Origin: Aphanomyces cochlioides
Lineage: Eukaryota; Oomycota; Saprolegniomycetes; Saprolegniales; Verrucalvaceae
Direction of reading: 5' to 3'
Length of the DNA: 64,000 nt
Assembly: GCA_019828595.1 (NCBI GenBank)
Contig: JAHQRK010000028.1
Coordinates: 1-64,000, forward strand
Shown here: positions 43,381 through 55,789 of the stretch, piece after piece
How the letters are laid out: each line of letters begins with the position of its first letter
Numbering within the stretch: position 1 is the first letter of the stretch
Translations under genes and position numbers: made by a program
The notes under the pieces: generated by a model
Told to the model about the DNA's origin: nothing
The model's database searches: none
The model's input: only the letters and a program-made list of their open reading frames with translations

Positions 43381-46300
43381 TTAGAGTTGATCGTCCTCCA
43401 AATCGAGGGGATCAATTTCGTCGGCGTTCATGGAGTGGTGAGCTTTGCTGCAGAGCTCGTCGATGTGGTAATTGTTGGTGATGCTTTTGAGCATCGAGAT
43501 GGCCGACAAGACGGGAGCCGGCAAAGTGAACTTCTCGAGATTGTCGCTGAAGTTTTCGATCAAAGCAAACAGCGACCAGTCCGTCAAGCAGTTGGTGTCA
43601 GGCAATCTTGTTGCTTCTTGGTTCAATAGAACAGTCAGTGCCTCCGAGTTTGTGTAGAGGTCTGGGGCCCGATTTGAGAGGAATAAGTCAATCGTAGCAA
43701 GTGCAAAGAGGATGCGCTTGATCTCTGGTATGTCCGTGGTCAATTCTTCCAAGATTTCTGACGGGTGAATCTTGTATTGAGCCATGAAGTTGACGTGATG
43801 TTTGTAGTTGTGAGGCTTGCCTTGAGCTTTTAACAAAGCCATCTTGCGCTCAATAGTCTTGGTTGCAACAAGTGACTGAAACAAACTGAGGTCTTCATCT
43901 TGTGCGTACATAGCATGTGCAACGAGCTGAGGATCATCTCGCAAAATGCGTTGACATTCGGTGATACTGCCTTCGACTTTCTTATCTCGAATGATCTTCT
44001 TCGCCAATTCGAGGTGGGCTGCAGCAGACTTGTTAAGTCGTTGTTTCTTCGCTTTGCCTTTGGTCTTTTTCGGGCGTGGCGCACTTGAATCTTCCAATAC
44101 AATTCGAGGCACTGCAAAGTCTTCAAACGAGAGTTCCACGTCGTCTTCTTCGAGGATATGAAAACGGTTGGATGTCGGCAGGGGATCCAAACGTGGGGAC
44201 GAAGGCAAAGTACGTTTTGGAGCTGGTCCAGACCGGTAGCCCGTTACCAATTGAAGGTCCAGCGAGTTCTTGGGCTGCTCACTTGGTGGAGCAAGAGCGG
44301 GCGATTCGTTGGTAGACATTTCCACATCTTCTTGTTGTTTGTCTTGTCCATTGTTGTTAGGGGGATCGCTGTCACCAGACATATCGACATCAGAGCCATG
44401 AGAAGGAGCTGTTGGCTGTGGTTGTTCATCTTGACGATCTCCAGATGCCTCAGTTGAGTCGGCCTTGCCTTCCGCATTTGTTCCAGGGTCTTGATCATGA
44501 TCGTCTCCATCATGTTCAGGTTCTTTTTCTCCTGACGGAGGAGATTTTGCCGCTGCCTTGGCCGCTTTTGCCTTCGCTTTTTCAGCCTTGGCCTCTGCAC
44601 GTCGTGAAACAATCGACGGAGGCAATGTCTTGTTCAGAGCAGCGATCTTGTGCTGAAACACGACGACAAAAGGCTGACCCGACGGATCCGTAATGGTGAT
44701 TTCGCGTAGTGCGTCGCCGGATTTTGGCACCAACACTGCAGGAGGCGCAGACGACTTGAAAATGACTCTCAAATGCGGCGACTTGATGTTCTGACCAGCA
44801 GTAGGGTTGAATGCTGCTATCACTGACTTGGTCAATGCAGCCATTTTCTTGACAATTGCCTTGGCCATCGAAGGGTGACTGACCTTGTTGAACGTAACGT
44901 AGTAGTTGTTGCCATAACGCGAGTATTTGGGAACCAGGAAGTCTTTGCCACCAAGTCGAAACGTTGTGCCTCCCATTTCCACGCACGTAGACAAGTTGTA
45001 ACTTGAGATCACAATGGTCTGTGGGTTCTTCTTGTGGATCAAAATGTTCGGAAATTTGGAGCCCCATAACGAACCAGGATTTTCCTTGACAAATTGATCG
45101 CAGATGACTTTTTCGGACCAGTCCTTGTAGGCTTCGCCCAACTTGACTGTGAGCTCGTACACTTGGGACTGGGGAGTGAGCAAAATGTTTTCAATGAAGG
45201 CGTCCATGTCACCAGAGTCTTTGTAGAATGCGTCCGCCATGGCCTCGCATCGCGCAATATCGTCATCGGCAATAGCATGAGCACCAGTGTTGCGATGTTT
45301 CGCGCCTTTGGGGGCATTGCCTTGCTTGGAATCTTTCTTGGACGAAGCTGAATCCTTGCCGGGAGTCTTTTGCGTCCATGGATTGGCCTTTTCAGCGTTT
45401 TGTTGCTCTTGATCGCCTTGTATTTTGTCTGCCGCGGTAGGAGGATCAACAGCGCCATTTCCTTGAGCAACGGATTTGTCGACAATGTCTTGATTTGACT
45501 GGTCATTGTCATTGTTTGTCGATTGTTCCTCTTGAATAACTTCTCCAGGAGTATCACACGACTTCGCTTGGCCGTTAATGTCGCCTGACCCATCAACCTC
45601 AGAGTGAATTTGAGTATTTCCCTCGTCGGTTAAGGCCTCGGTTTCAGTAGAATCCTTCCCCTCGGCGTCTCCAGAGACCATATCCACGTCCTCTTGAGAT
45701 TTTTCTTCTTCCTCTCCCGTTCTAGGAGGCTCAGCACAGGGGGCGACGCGGTTGGTGGCTGCTGGCTCAGTCCCATTGGTCACGAGAAAGGCCGGGGCCA
45801 GACCCCCAGTGACAGGGGTAGAAGGGGAATCCATGCCATCCCCGCAGCACGGTGACTGGGGTACACCATTGCTCCGGCGAGAACCCAAATCGGGATACCG
45901 CCCCCGCCCCTCCGAAGAGGCCCCTGGGGGAAGTAGACAGAACCGCAGGGTGTGCCCATAGGGGGGGCCCTCGTAGCCTCTAGGGCTGGCATGGACCCCG
46001 TTTTCTCGCCGCCTTCACTGGGGATCGACTCCAATTGGAGTCCAGGGAAGCGGCCACCACAGGCACAAGGCCCCAGTGGTTCGCCCTCCTGAGTGAGGGC
46101 TTCGCTAGACAAGTTAACGACAGTGGTCTGGGGGTCAACCACTGACCCACTGAGGTTGACCCCCCCTGGAACTCCGGCGAGTGGAGCACCAGGTGAAGCG
46201 CTGGGGGAGCGAGACGCAGATTGGTCTCCAGAGACGCTGTTGGGGTCGAACTCGACCTCCACTTCGGCCCTAGGGTTAGGTGTAGCGACATTACTCACAC

Positions 46301-46418
46301 CACTTCCGCCATCCTGATTGGACGACGAAAGTGGGTGAGGTGATACAATACCTGGAATGATGGTGACTCCGTGAGTGTTGGTCTCACGGAGCTCGGAACA
46401 GCTGTTGGCGTTGGACAT
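43381..46418 (-). pseudogene. LINE ORF1 of copy I, frameshifted
   Basis: The length is 3,038 nt from ATG 46418-46416 to TAA 43381. The missing base is in the run at 45926-45930 (five Gs on the plus strand, C5 on the coding strand), the same site and change as in its host H. Otherwise it is open, with the complete domain order. AKSCDTPGEV is shared with H. Confidence 0.88.
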
Positions 46419-46478
46419 TTTGAGCGCGGCGGCACTTGATAACTTCTTGACTTGAGGGGTACGAGGCAAATTCGGAAG

Positions 46479-46494
46479 TCTCCAATCAACAAGG
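46479..46494 (+). repeat. Target-site duplication of copy I, 5' side of I
   Basis: TCTCCAATCAACAAGG adjoins I's 5' end and continues into H's ORF2 (CATGTCTGACG). Confidence 0.92.
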
Positions 46495-49261
46495 CATGTC
46501 TGACGTCCTGGTCGACTACTACAAGGACTTGTTTGCAGCTCCCGAGGTGCAGCGATCTGGAGACGAAGTGTCGTCATTTCTGACCCCATTGACTCGACAC
46601 AAGCAACTGCCAGAGCAAGCCCAGAAAGAGCTGTCGGCTCCCTTGCGCGCCAACGAGTTCTATCATGCTATTCGACACAGCAGTTCGAACTCAGCGCCAG
46701 GTCCCAACGCTCTGCCATTCGAAGTCCTCAAACTTGCACCTCACAAGTGGTCGTTGGTATTGGAGCTGCTATTCACACACCAGCTCCATTCTCACCCTCG
46801 CTTGACTCCCATGCAACTTGTCAGTACGCTGGTGTTGCTGCACAAGAAAGGCCCCAAGTCACAGGCCAAGAACTATCGGCCCATTAGCCTACTCAACACG
46901 GATGTGAAAATCCTGACGAGTATTCTGGCTTATCGACTCCAGCGCCACATTCGACACATCATCCACCCGGACCAGCAAGGCTTTATCCGTCGAAGCAATA
47001 TCCAAACCAATATTGCACGACTGGATGACATGCTGCACCACATCAAACTACACAGTCCGTCCTCGATGGTGGCACTGCTTGACTTTGAGAAAGCTTTTGA
47101 TCGCGTGGACCACGCGTACTTGCTCCGCGTCCTCCGTCACTATGGCTTTCCCGAAACCTTTGTTGACATGGTTCGCGTACTGTACTCGGGCCGCAAGTCT
47201 CGCATCTTGGTGAACGGCTTCTTGTCCAAGCCAGTTCACATCTCACGCGGTGTGTTGCAAGGTGATCCACTGTCGCCACTTCTGTTTGTGATCGCTTTGG
47301 AACCGATGTGCCAACTCCTACGGCAACACTCCAACTATGGCATCAAGTGTGGGGATCGCTACCACACTGGGAGTTACTTTGCCGACGACTCGCAACTCTA
47401 TGCGGCAAATGAGACGTGCCTCCACCGGCAGCTTGCATTGGTTCAAACCTTTTGCGACAAGTCTGGTTTCCGACTCAACGTAGACAAGACCCAAATTCTG
47501 ACTTACAGCCAGTTGAATGGGAACCTTGCCTCACTACAAGTTACTTCCGACAGTCCCGTGAAGGCTCTTGGTATCTTGGTTGCGCCCAATCTTTCTCCAT
47601 TGGCACGTTTCAATTACGTGTTTGAGAAGTTTGTGGCTCGCTTGTCTTTGTGGCTCTACAAGGCTCGAACCATGGCCGGAAAAGTCACTATCCTGCACAG
47701 CATATGTCTGCCTGTGTTATGGTACCAACTGGCTTTTGTCCCTGCCGACAAAGACCTGGCCAAAAAGATCGACAAGGCCATGCTTCAATTTATGCATGGT
47801 GAAGAAATCAACCCATCCTCCTCTGTCCATGGCCTCCGTTTGATCAAAAAGGAGATCCTATTCATGCCGAAGAAGTCCGGTGGCTTAGGCCTGCACCATG
47901 CACTTGCTTTATGGCAACAACACAACCGCTCTGTCATGATCAGATGCATTCAAGCCATCACCACCCCACCCCGCAAGTCTGCCATGTCCGCCTGGATTAC
48001 GCCGGGCTATACTCTCCTCGAGAAGGCTTTTCATCCATGGGGTTCCCCCCGAGATCTCCTCTTGGCGAATGGCTCTTCTGCATTCATCAGACAACTGTAC
48101 AAGAATCCCAATATCACTCCAATGTGGAAAGCCTTATTGAGTAGCTGGTTTGAATCCCGCTGGACTCCGTACGGCTGTCCAAATCACATCTCATCTTTGG
48201 ATGTTCCCCTTTGGCACAACTCGTATCTGCCTGGACTCGAAGACCTATACGATCAGTGCTCTACATCGACGCAAGACCAAGCCAATGTATTGGCTTCGCT
48301 TCACATCACGAAGTTGTCGCATTTGTTGACTCCGTGTCAGCGAGTTTGGCCAGCTTCGATCTTGTTCGACAAAATCAACCGTGCCTGCCGCCAAGCCAAT
48401 TTTGTCCCTCCAACGAAACAATGGATCTCAATCTTGGTGACCAAGTTATCACGATTGTTTGAGATTGTTTCTGAAGAGGATGCTCCCGTGTTCCACTTGC
48501 CGACGCCAAGCTCTGAATGGATGGAATGGCACTGGATAATTCACCCTGACTCGAGTCCGATCTTGTTGGCGCTTGCGACTTCGAAATCGGCTAAGATCAG
48601 AGCTTCTCCAGCTGTCAGCTCGTCCATTCTTCCTACCAAGCATCTCAACCTGCCATCCAACTTTTACGAAGACCCCAAGCGCCTTACCCAACTTGCCGCC
48701 TTCCTCCAACCCGACCACATTCTCCCTCGATATGGAGAGTTCATTTTCAAGACCCTTCTCCGCGCCAACGCCATGCAATATCTGTTTCAGTACCAAGACC
48801 CCAAGCCGACGTGTGTCTTCTGTCGTGTCAATGAGACGTACGAGCATTTCCTGTTCTCTTGTGGATATGGTCAATCTGTTTGGTATTTCTTCAAGACAAT
48901 CCAGCGACTGCTCGAGTGTTCCTTTCCGTCCACGTGTCTGGAAATGTTCTACGAGACGCCCAAGCCGTCCGATGGATACTACATCCGTGGCTATCTGAAG
49001 ATATGGCCGATTGTCCGAGCCTGCGTGTATTATCAAATATGGCTCCAACGTGCCGATCGCACCTTTCGACCCGACCTCACAGCGAAGAGTCCGATGGAAG
49101 TTGCCATTCATGCTGCCTCTTTGATCAAGCTACATCTACAACAGCTCCTGGTTGATCTCCCTCTCAAGAAGGGATACACCAAGGTATTCAATGTGCTCAA
49201 GCATCTATCTTCGGACCCCTGGTTACGTCAACACGCCATTCCTGACAGTGTCGTTTCATGA

Positions 49262-49408
49262 GTGAGCTGACGGCTCACCACTTCATCTCCTGTTCAATGA
49301 CCACTTTGCCATATTCTGTTTTCCAAATTCTATTTATACAGTACGAGGCAAATTAGTAAGTCATTAGGGCCTTTGATCAAAAATAAGGTTAATACAACTC
49401 ATTTAACC
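49262..49408 (+). promoter_or_regulatory. 3' UTR of copy H
   Basis: It shows private changes (AAATTC for AAGTTC, TTTGATC for TTTGCTC) and the shortened hairpin arm shared with I. The 14-nt motif at 49341-49354 and the terminal GGTTAA / TTAACC repeat are unchanged. Confidence 0.72.
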
Positions 49409-49422
49409 ACAGACCATTGTGA
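49407..49422 (+). repeat. Target-site duplication of copy H, 3' side
   Basis: CCACAGACCATTGTGA follows CATTTAA directly. The original target has three Cs and only two are repeated, which fixes the cut at CC. Confidence 0.93.
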
Positions 49423-49572
49423 TCTCAAGTTACAACTTGTCTACGTGCGTGGAAATGGGAGGCACAACGTTTCGACTTGGTGGCAAAGATTTCCTGGTTC
49501 CCAAGTACTCGCGTTATGGCAACAACTACTATGTTACGTTCAACAAGGTCAGTCACCCTTCGATGGCCAAGG
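49423..49572 (+). pseudogene. LINE ORF1 of copy G, second segment
   Basis: It continues G's ORF1 across the H insertion (SSYNLSTCVEMGG... to HPSMAK) inside the conserved central domain. K interrupts it at GGCCAAGG. No further part of G is in the window. Confidence 0.88.
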
Positions 49573-51495
49573 TTAAATGAGTTGTATTAACCTTATTTTT
49601 GAGCAAAGGCCCTAATGACTTACTATTTTGCCTCGTACTGTATAAATAGAACTTGGAAAACAGAATATGGCAAAGTGGTCATTGAACAGGAGATGAAGTG
49701 AGTGAGCCGTCAGCTCACTCATGAAACGACGCTGTTAGGAATGATGTGTTGACGTAACTAGGGGTCCGAAGATAGATGCTTGAGCACATTGAATACCTTG
49801 GTGTATCCCTTCTTGAGAGGGAGATCAACCAGGAGCTGTTGTAGATGTAGCTTGATCAAAGAGGCAGCATGAATGGCAACTTCCATCGGACTCTTCGCTG
49901 TGAGGTCGGGTCGAAAGGTGCGATCGGCACGTTGGAGCCATATTTGATAATACACGCAGGCTCGGACAATCGGCCAGATCTTCAGATAGCCACGGATGTA
50001 GTATCCATCGGACGGCTTGGGCGTCTCGTAGAACATTTCCAGACAAGTCGACGGAAAGGAACACTCGAGCAGTCGCTGGATTGTCTTGAAGAAATACCAA
50101 ACAGATTGACCATATCCACAAGAGAACAGGAAATGCTCGTACGTCTCATTGACACGACAGAAGACACACGTCGGCTTGGGGTCTTGGTACTGAAACAGAT
50201 ATTGCATGGCGTTGGCGCGGAGAAGGGTCTTGAAAATGAACTCTCCATATCGAGGGAGAATGTGGTCGGGTTGGAGGAAGGCGGCAAGTTGGGTAAGGCG
50301 CTTGGGGTCTTCGTAAAAGTTGGATGGCAGGTTGAGATGCTTGGTAGGAAGAATGGACGAGCTGACAGCTGGAGAAGCTCTGATCTTAGCCGATTTCGAA
50401 GTCGCAAGCGCCAACAAGATCGGACTCGAGTCAGGGTGAATTATCCAGTGCCATTCCATCCATTCAGAGCTTGGCGTCGGCAAGTGGAACACGGGAGCAT
50501 CCTCTTCAGAAACAATCTCAAACAATCGTGATAACTTGGTCACCAAGATTGAGATCCATTGTTTCGTTGGAGGGACAAAATTGGCTTGGCGGCAGGCACG
50601 GTTGATTTTGTCGAACAAGATCGAAGCTGGCCAAACTCGCTGACACGGAGTCAACAAATGCGACAACTTCGTGATGTGAAGCGAAGCCAATACATTGGCT
50701 TGGTCTTGCGTCGATGTAGAGCACTGATCGTATAGGTCTTCGAGTCCAGGCAGATACGAGTTGTGCCAAAGGGGAACATCCAAAGATGAGATGTGATTTG
50801 GACAGCCGTACGGAGTCCAGCGGGATTCAAACCAGCTACTCAATAAGGCTTTCCACATTGGAGTGATATTGGGATTCTTGTACAGTTGTCTGATGAATGC
50901 AGAAGAGCCATTCGCCAAGAGGAGATCTCGGGGGGAACCCCATGGATGAAAAGCCTTCTCGAGGAGAGTATAGCCCGGCGTAATCCAGGCGGACATGGCA
51001 GACTTGCGGGGTGGGGTGGTGATGGCTTGAATGCATCTGATCATGACAGAGCGGTTGTGTTGTTGCCATAAAGCAAGTGCATGGTGCAGGCCTAAGCCAC
51101 CGGACTTCTTCGGCATGAATATGATCTCCTTTTTGATCAAACGGAGGCCATGGACAGAGGAGGATGGGTTGATTTCTTCACCATGCATAAATTGAAGCAT
51201 GGCCTTGTCGATCTTTTTGGCCAGGTCTTTGTCGGCAGGGACAAAAGCCAGTTGGTACCATAACACAGGCAGACATATGCTGTGCAGGATAGTGACTTTT
51301 CCGGCCATGGTTCGAGCCTTGTAGAGCCACAAAGACAAGCGAGCCACAAACTTCTCAAACACGTAATTGAAACGTGCCAATGGAGAAAGATTGGGCGCAA
51401 CCAAGATACCAAGAGCCTTCACGGGACTGTCGGAAGTAACTTGTAGTGAGGCAAGGTTCCCATTCAACTGGCTGTAGGTCAGAATTTGGGTCTTG

Positions 51496-51510
51496 TCTAC
51501 GTTGAGTCGG
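51496..51510 (+). repeat. Target-site duplication of copy L, 3' side of L
   Basis: TCTACGTTGAGTCGG, up to 15 nt, is repeated at 58888-58902. The first one or two bases could also be L's 5' end. Confidence 0.92.
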
Positions 51511-51656
51511 TTAAATGAGTTGTATTAACCTTATTTTTGAGCAAAGGCCCTAATGACTTACTAATTTGCCTCGTACTGTATAAATAGAACTTGGAAAACA
51601 GAATATGGCAAAGTGGTCATTGAACAGGAGATGAAGTGAGTGAGCCGTCAGCTCAC

Positions 51657-54600
51657 TCATGAAACGACACTGTCAGGAATGGCGTGTTGACGTAACCAGG
51701 GGTCCGAAGATAGATGCTTGAGCACATTGAATACCTTGGTGTATCCCTTCTTGAGAGGGAGATCAACCAGGAGCTGTTGTAGATGTAGCTTGATCAAAGA
51801 GGCAGCATGAATGGCAACTTCCATCGGACTCTTCGCTGTGAGGTCGGGTCGAAAGGTGCGATCGGCACGTTGGAGCCATATTTGATAATACACGCAGGCT
51901 CGGACAATCGGCCAGATCTTCAGATAGCCACGGATGTAGTATCCATCGGACGGCTTGGGCGTCTCGTAGAACATTTCCAGACACGTGGACGGAAAGGAAC
52001 ACTCGAGCAGTCGCTGGATCGCCTTGAAGAAATACCAAACAGATTGACCATATCCACAAGAGAACAGGAAATGCTCGTACGTCTCATTGACACGACAGAA
52101 GACACACGTCGGCTTGGGGTCTTGGTACTGAAACAGATATTGCATGGCGTTGGCGCGGAGAAGGGTCTTGAAAATGAACTCTCCATATCGAGGGAGAATG
52201 TGGTCGGGTTGGAGGAAGGCGGCAAGTTGGGTAAGGCGCTTGGGGTCTTCGTAAAAGTTGGATGGCAGGTTGAGATGCTTGGTAGGAAGAATGGACGAGC
52301 TGGCAGCTGGAGAAGCTCTGATCTTAGCCGATTTCGAAGTCGCAAGCGCCAACAAGATCGGACTCGAGTCAGGGTGAATTATCCAGTGCCATTCCATCCA
52401 TTCAGAGCTTGGCGTCGGCAAGTGGAACACGGGAGCATCCTCTTCAGAAACAATCTCAAACAATCGTGATAACTTGGTCACCAAGATTGAGATCCATTGT
52501 TTCGTTGGAGGGACAAAATTGGCTTGGCGGCAGGCACGGTTGATTTTGTCGAACAAGATCGAAGCTGGCCAAACTCGCTGACACGGAGTCAACAAATGCG
52601 ACAACTTCGTGATGTGAAGCGAAGCCAATACATTGGCTTGGTCTTGCGTCGATGTAGAGCACTGATCGTATAGGTCTTCGAGTCCAGGCAGATACGAGTT
52701 GTGCCAAAGGGGAACATCCAAAGATGAGATGTGATTTGGACAGCCGTACGGAGTCCAGCGAGATTCAAACCAGCTACTCAATAAGGCTTTCCACATTGGA
52801 GTGATATTGGGATTCTTGTACAGTCGTCTGATGAATGCAGAAGAGCCATTTGCCAAGAGGAGATCTCGGGGGGAACCCCATGGATGAAAAGCCTTCTCGA
52901 GGAGAGTATAGCCCGGCGTAATCCAGGCGGACATGGCAGACTTGCGGGGTGGGGTGGTGATGGCTTGAATGCATCTGATCATGACAGAGCGGTTGTGTTG
53001 TTGCCATAAAGCAAGTGCATGGTGCAGGCCTAAGCCACCGGACTTCTTCGGCATGAATAGGATCTCCTTTTTGATCAAACGGAGGCCATGGACAGAGGAG
53101 GATGGGTTGATTTCTTCACCATGCATAAATTGAAGCATGGCCTTGTCGATCTTTTTGGCCAGGTCTTTGTCGGCAGGGACAAAAGCCAGTTGGTACCATA
53201 ACACAGGCAGACATATGCTGTGCAGGATAGTGACTTTTCCGGCCATGGTTCGAGCCTTGTAGAGCCACAAAGACAAGCGAGCCACAAACTTCTCAAACAC
53301 GTAATTGAAACGTGCCAATGGAGAAAGATTGGGCGCAACCAAGATACCAAGAGCCTTCACAGGACTGTCGGAAGTAACTTGTAGTGAGGCAAGGTTCCCA
53401 TTCAACTGGCTGTAGGTCAGAATTTGGGTCTTGTCTACGTTGAGTCGGAAACCAGACTTGTCGCAAAAGGTTTGAACCAATGCAAGCTGCCGGTGGAGGC
53501 ACGTCTCATTTGCCGCATAGAGTTGCGAGTCGTCGGCAAAGTAACTCCCAGTGTGGTAGCGATCCCCACACTTGATGCCATAGTTGGAGTGTTGCCGTAG
53601 GAGTTGGCACATCGGTTCCAAAGCGATCACAAACAGAAGTGGCGACAGTGGATCACCTTGCAACACACCGCGTGAGATGTGAACTGGCTTGGACAAGAAG
53701 CCGTTCACCAAGATGCGAGACTTGCGGCCCGAGTACAGTACGCGAACCATGTCAACAAAGGTTTCGGGAAAGCCATAGTGACGGAGGACGCGGAGCAAGT
53801 ACGCGTGGTCCACGCGATCAAAAGCTTTCTCAAAGTCAAGCAGTGCCACCATCGAGGACGGACTGTGTAGTTTGATGTGGTGCAGCATGTCATCCAGTCG
53901 TGCAATATTGGTTTGGATATTGCTTCGACGGATAAAGCCTTGCTGGTCCGGGTGGATGATGTGTCGAATGTGGCGCTGGAGTCGATAAGCCAGAATACTC
54001 GTCAGGATTTTCACATCCGTGTTGAGTAGGCTAATGGGCCGATAGTTCTTGGCCTGTGACTTGGGGCCTTTCTTGTGCAGCAACACCAGCGTACTGACAA
54101 GTTGCATGGGAGTCAAGCGAGGGTGAGAATGGAGCTGGTGTGTGAATAGCAGCTCCAATACCAACGACCACTTGTGAGGTGCAAGTTTGAGGACTTCGAA
54201 TGGCAGAGCGTTGGGACCTGGCGCTGAGTTCGAACTGCTGTGTCGAATAGCATGATAGAACTCGTTGGCGCGCAAGGGAGCCGACAGCTCTTTCTGGGCT
54301 TGCTCTGGCAGTTGCTTGTGTCGAGTCAATGGGGTCAGAAATGACGACACTTCGTCTCCAGATCGCTGCACCTCGGGAGCTGCAAACAAGTCCTTGTAGT
54401 AGTCGACCAGGACGTCAGACATGCCTTGTTGATTGGAGACAACATTTCCATTGACATCCACCAACTCTTTGAAGACTGTCTTCTTCAAGGGGTAGGGACA
54501 GGGGACATGAAGTGGAACTTGGACGAGCGCTCTGCTTTATACAAGTGAAGTTGGAACGCCTGGTCTTGACGAAACTGCTTGTCTCGATCTTGCAGCTCGT

Positions 54601-55714
54601 GAATTTGCTTTTGAAGGTCTCGCACTCGATCCACCAGCACTGCATCTTGACGCATGTTGGGGACTTGCAAAAGCGAAGCGATCTCGACAGCTAACTTCTT
54701 CAACGGCAGACGTTGTTTCTCCAATCGTTGAGAATGGAATTCTTTGAGTTGGGAGCGGATATCATTGACCATCATGTCGTAGGCCTTGGAGATATTGTGG
54801 AATGTTGGAGACTTGTCCAAAAATCGATCCAGACATCCATGAACAATCTCGGCCGCTCGTGGTAGACGAAGTAGCCAAGTTGGAGCTTTCCATGATCCAG
54901 AGCCATGGCGCAATGTTTGACGCTTTGAGATGATACGACAAGCCACGTGGTCAGCCTGTGGAACGTGTGGCATGTGCGTCGCCTTCCAATGACAAAGACC
55001 CGCCAAGGTGGACGAACAAAAGATGTAGTCGAGTCGGTTGGTGAGTGTGGGACTTGTGAAGGTTCTTGCCACGGGGTTTTGACGACGAAACAGATCCACC
55101 AGAGACAAACTGTGCATCCATTGTTCCAGTTGAAGGGTGCCGGCCATGGTGGAGGTACTGGGTCTCAACGAATCCAAATCTTTGTTGAGAGTGCAGTTGA
55201 AATCTCCTCCAACAATGTGGAGCGCATGTGGAGGAAAGTCGCGTGGCAATTCTTCGAAGTAACTTGCTCGTTCTTGGAAGGCTGCCGGCGCATAGATATT
55301 GTGGAGAACGACTGTCAGTGGACCCAGAGTACATCGCACTTGTAGATAACGACCACGAAGCACTGGGTTGTCATGAGGGACTTGAGTGGCGTTCTTCAAA
55401 GGAGAGTGAGGATGTATCAACGTAGCCAGACCTCCAGTGGCTGGCGACGTGGATACTTCAGGGTAAATAGGCTCTTCAAAGAACAAAGAGCCTTCGTGGT
55501 TTGTGATGCGTTGCCAATGGAACGCAACACGGTCGTGGAGACTTGGCGTGCGGAAACGGGTTTCTTGGATAAAGGAAACGTCGTGAACACTTGATAGTTT
55601 GTCGAGGATGTACCGATGACTGTTGGAGAAGCCATTGGTGTTGAGGGAGATGATTTGTGGGTCCCAGTCCACGAGTTCAGTTGGGACATCGGAGAAGTTG
55701 TTGTCAATCATCAC
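51657..55714 (-). pseudogene. LINE ORF2 of copy L, frameshifted
   Basis: The length is 4,058 nt. The run at 54489-54492 has four Gs where other copies have five, so the frame breaks at VPTPLKK, in the linker between endonuclease and reverse transcriptase (about codon 409). Each half is open: the endonuclease with all motifs upstream, the reverse transcriptase and zinc motif downstream. The break falls in the linker, so separate domains could be made only if the downstream half had its own start. Confidence 0.9.
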
Positions 55715-55789
55715 GAGTACAGATGAAAATGAGTAGAATGGAGGGGTCAGAGGGGAGGTTGAAATGGATTGAAGCAGGGGATAGAAGCC

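Larger units (their letters stand above)
31704..46479 (-). mobile_element. LINE copy I, full-length, carrying J, nested in H
   Basis: The pieces are 31704-35656 and 43055-46479, together 7,378 nt, with 3' end TTAAATGAG at 31704 and 5' end at 46479. Orientation is opposite to its host H. I and H share a C5 run in ORF1, the AKSC variant, a synonymous GATAAG and the shortened stop-codon hairpin. They are therefore close relatives. The cyclisation motifs are at 46459-46472 (5') and 31756-31769 (3'). Confidence 0.93.
30412..49261 (+). pseudogene. LINE ORF2 of copy H, split by insertion of I
   Basis: The pieces are 30412-31703 (endonuclease and linker to NVVSNQQG) and 46495-49261 (reverse transcriptase and C-terminus). 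Joined, they are 4,059 nt and in frame, with six Cs at the GSPRDLLL site. ORF2 was therefore intact when I landed in it. The endonuclease residues LNTNG, QETRF, GGDFN, LDYIF and ADH are in the first piece; DFEKAFD, LQGDPLSP, FADD and the zinc motif are in the second. Confidence 0.9.
27237..49406 (+). mobile_element. LINE copy H, full-length, carrying I and J, nested in G
   Basis: The pieces are 27237-31703 and 46495-49406. Together they give 7,378 nt from ACTTCC (27238) to CATTTAA, plus one extra G at the 5' junction. ORF1 is frameshifted; ORF2 is split by I but otherwise has the exact intact length. The 3' stem-loop has lost part of its distal arm (GCTCACCAC instead of GCTCACTCAC), a change shared only with its guest I. 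The cyclisation motifs are at 27245-27258 and 49341-49354. Confidence 0.93.
25764..49572 (+). mobile_element. LINE copy G, in pieces 25764-27236 and 49423-49572, nested in D
   Basis: G has a complete 5' end (one extra A at 25764, then ACTTCCG) and the first 1.4 kb of ORF1. H with its guests fills 27237-49406. G's ORF1 then resumes after the duplicated CCACAGACCATTGTGA and is stopped again by K at 49572. Its remaining ORF1, ORF2 and 3' end must lie right of the window. The upstream flank CCGGCTCCCGTCTTG (25749-25763) begins with CC and is 15 nt, so it is the expected TSD of G. The 5' cyclisation motif is at 25772-25785. Confidence 0.88.

Noticed and set aside
54485..54500. Programmed frameshift between endonuclease and reverse transcriptase in L
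   Set aside because: J, H, I and K read through this site in one frame, so the L change is more simply a one-base deletion.
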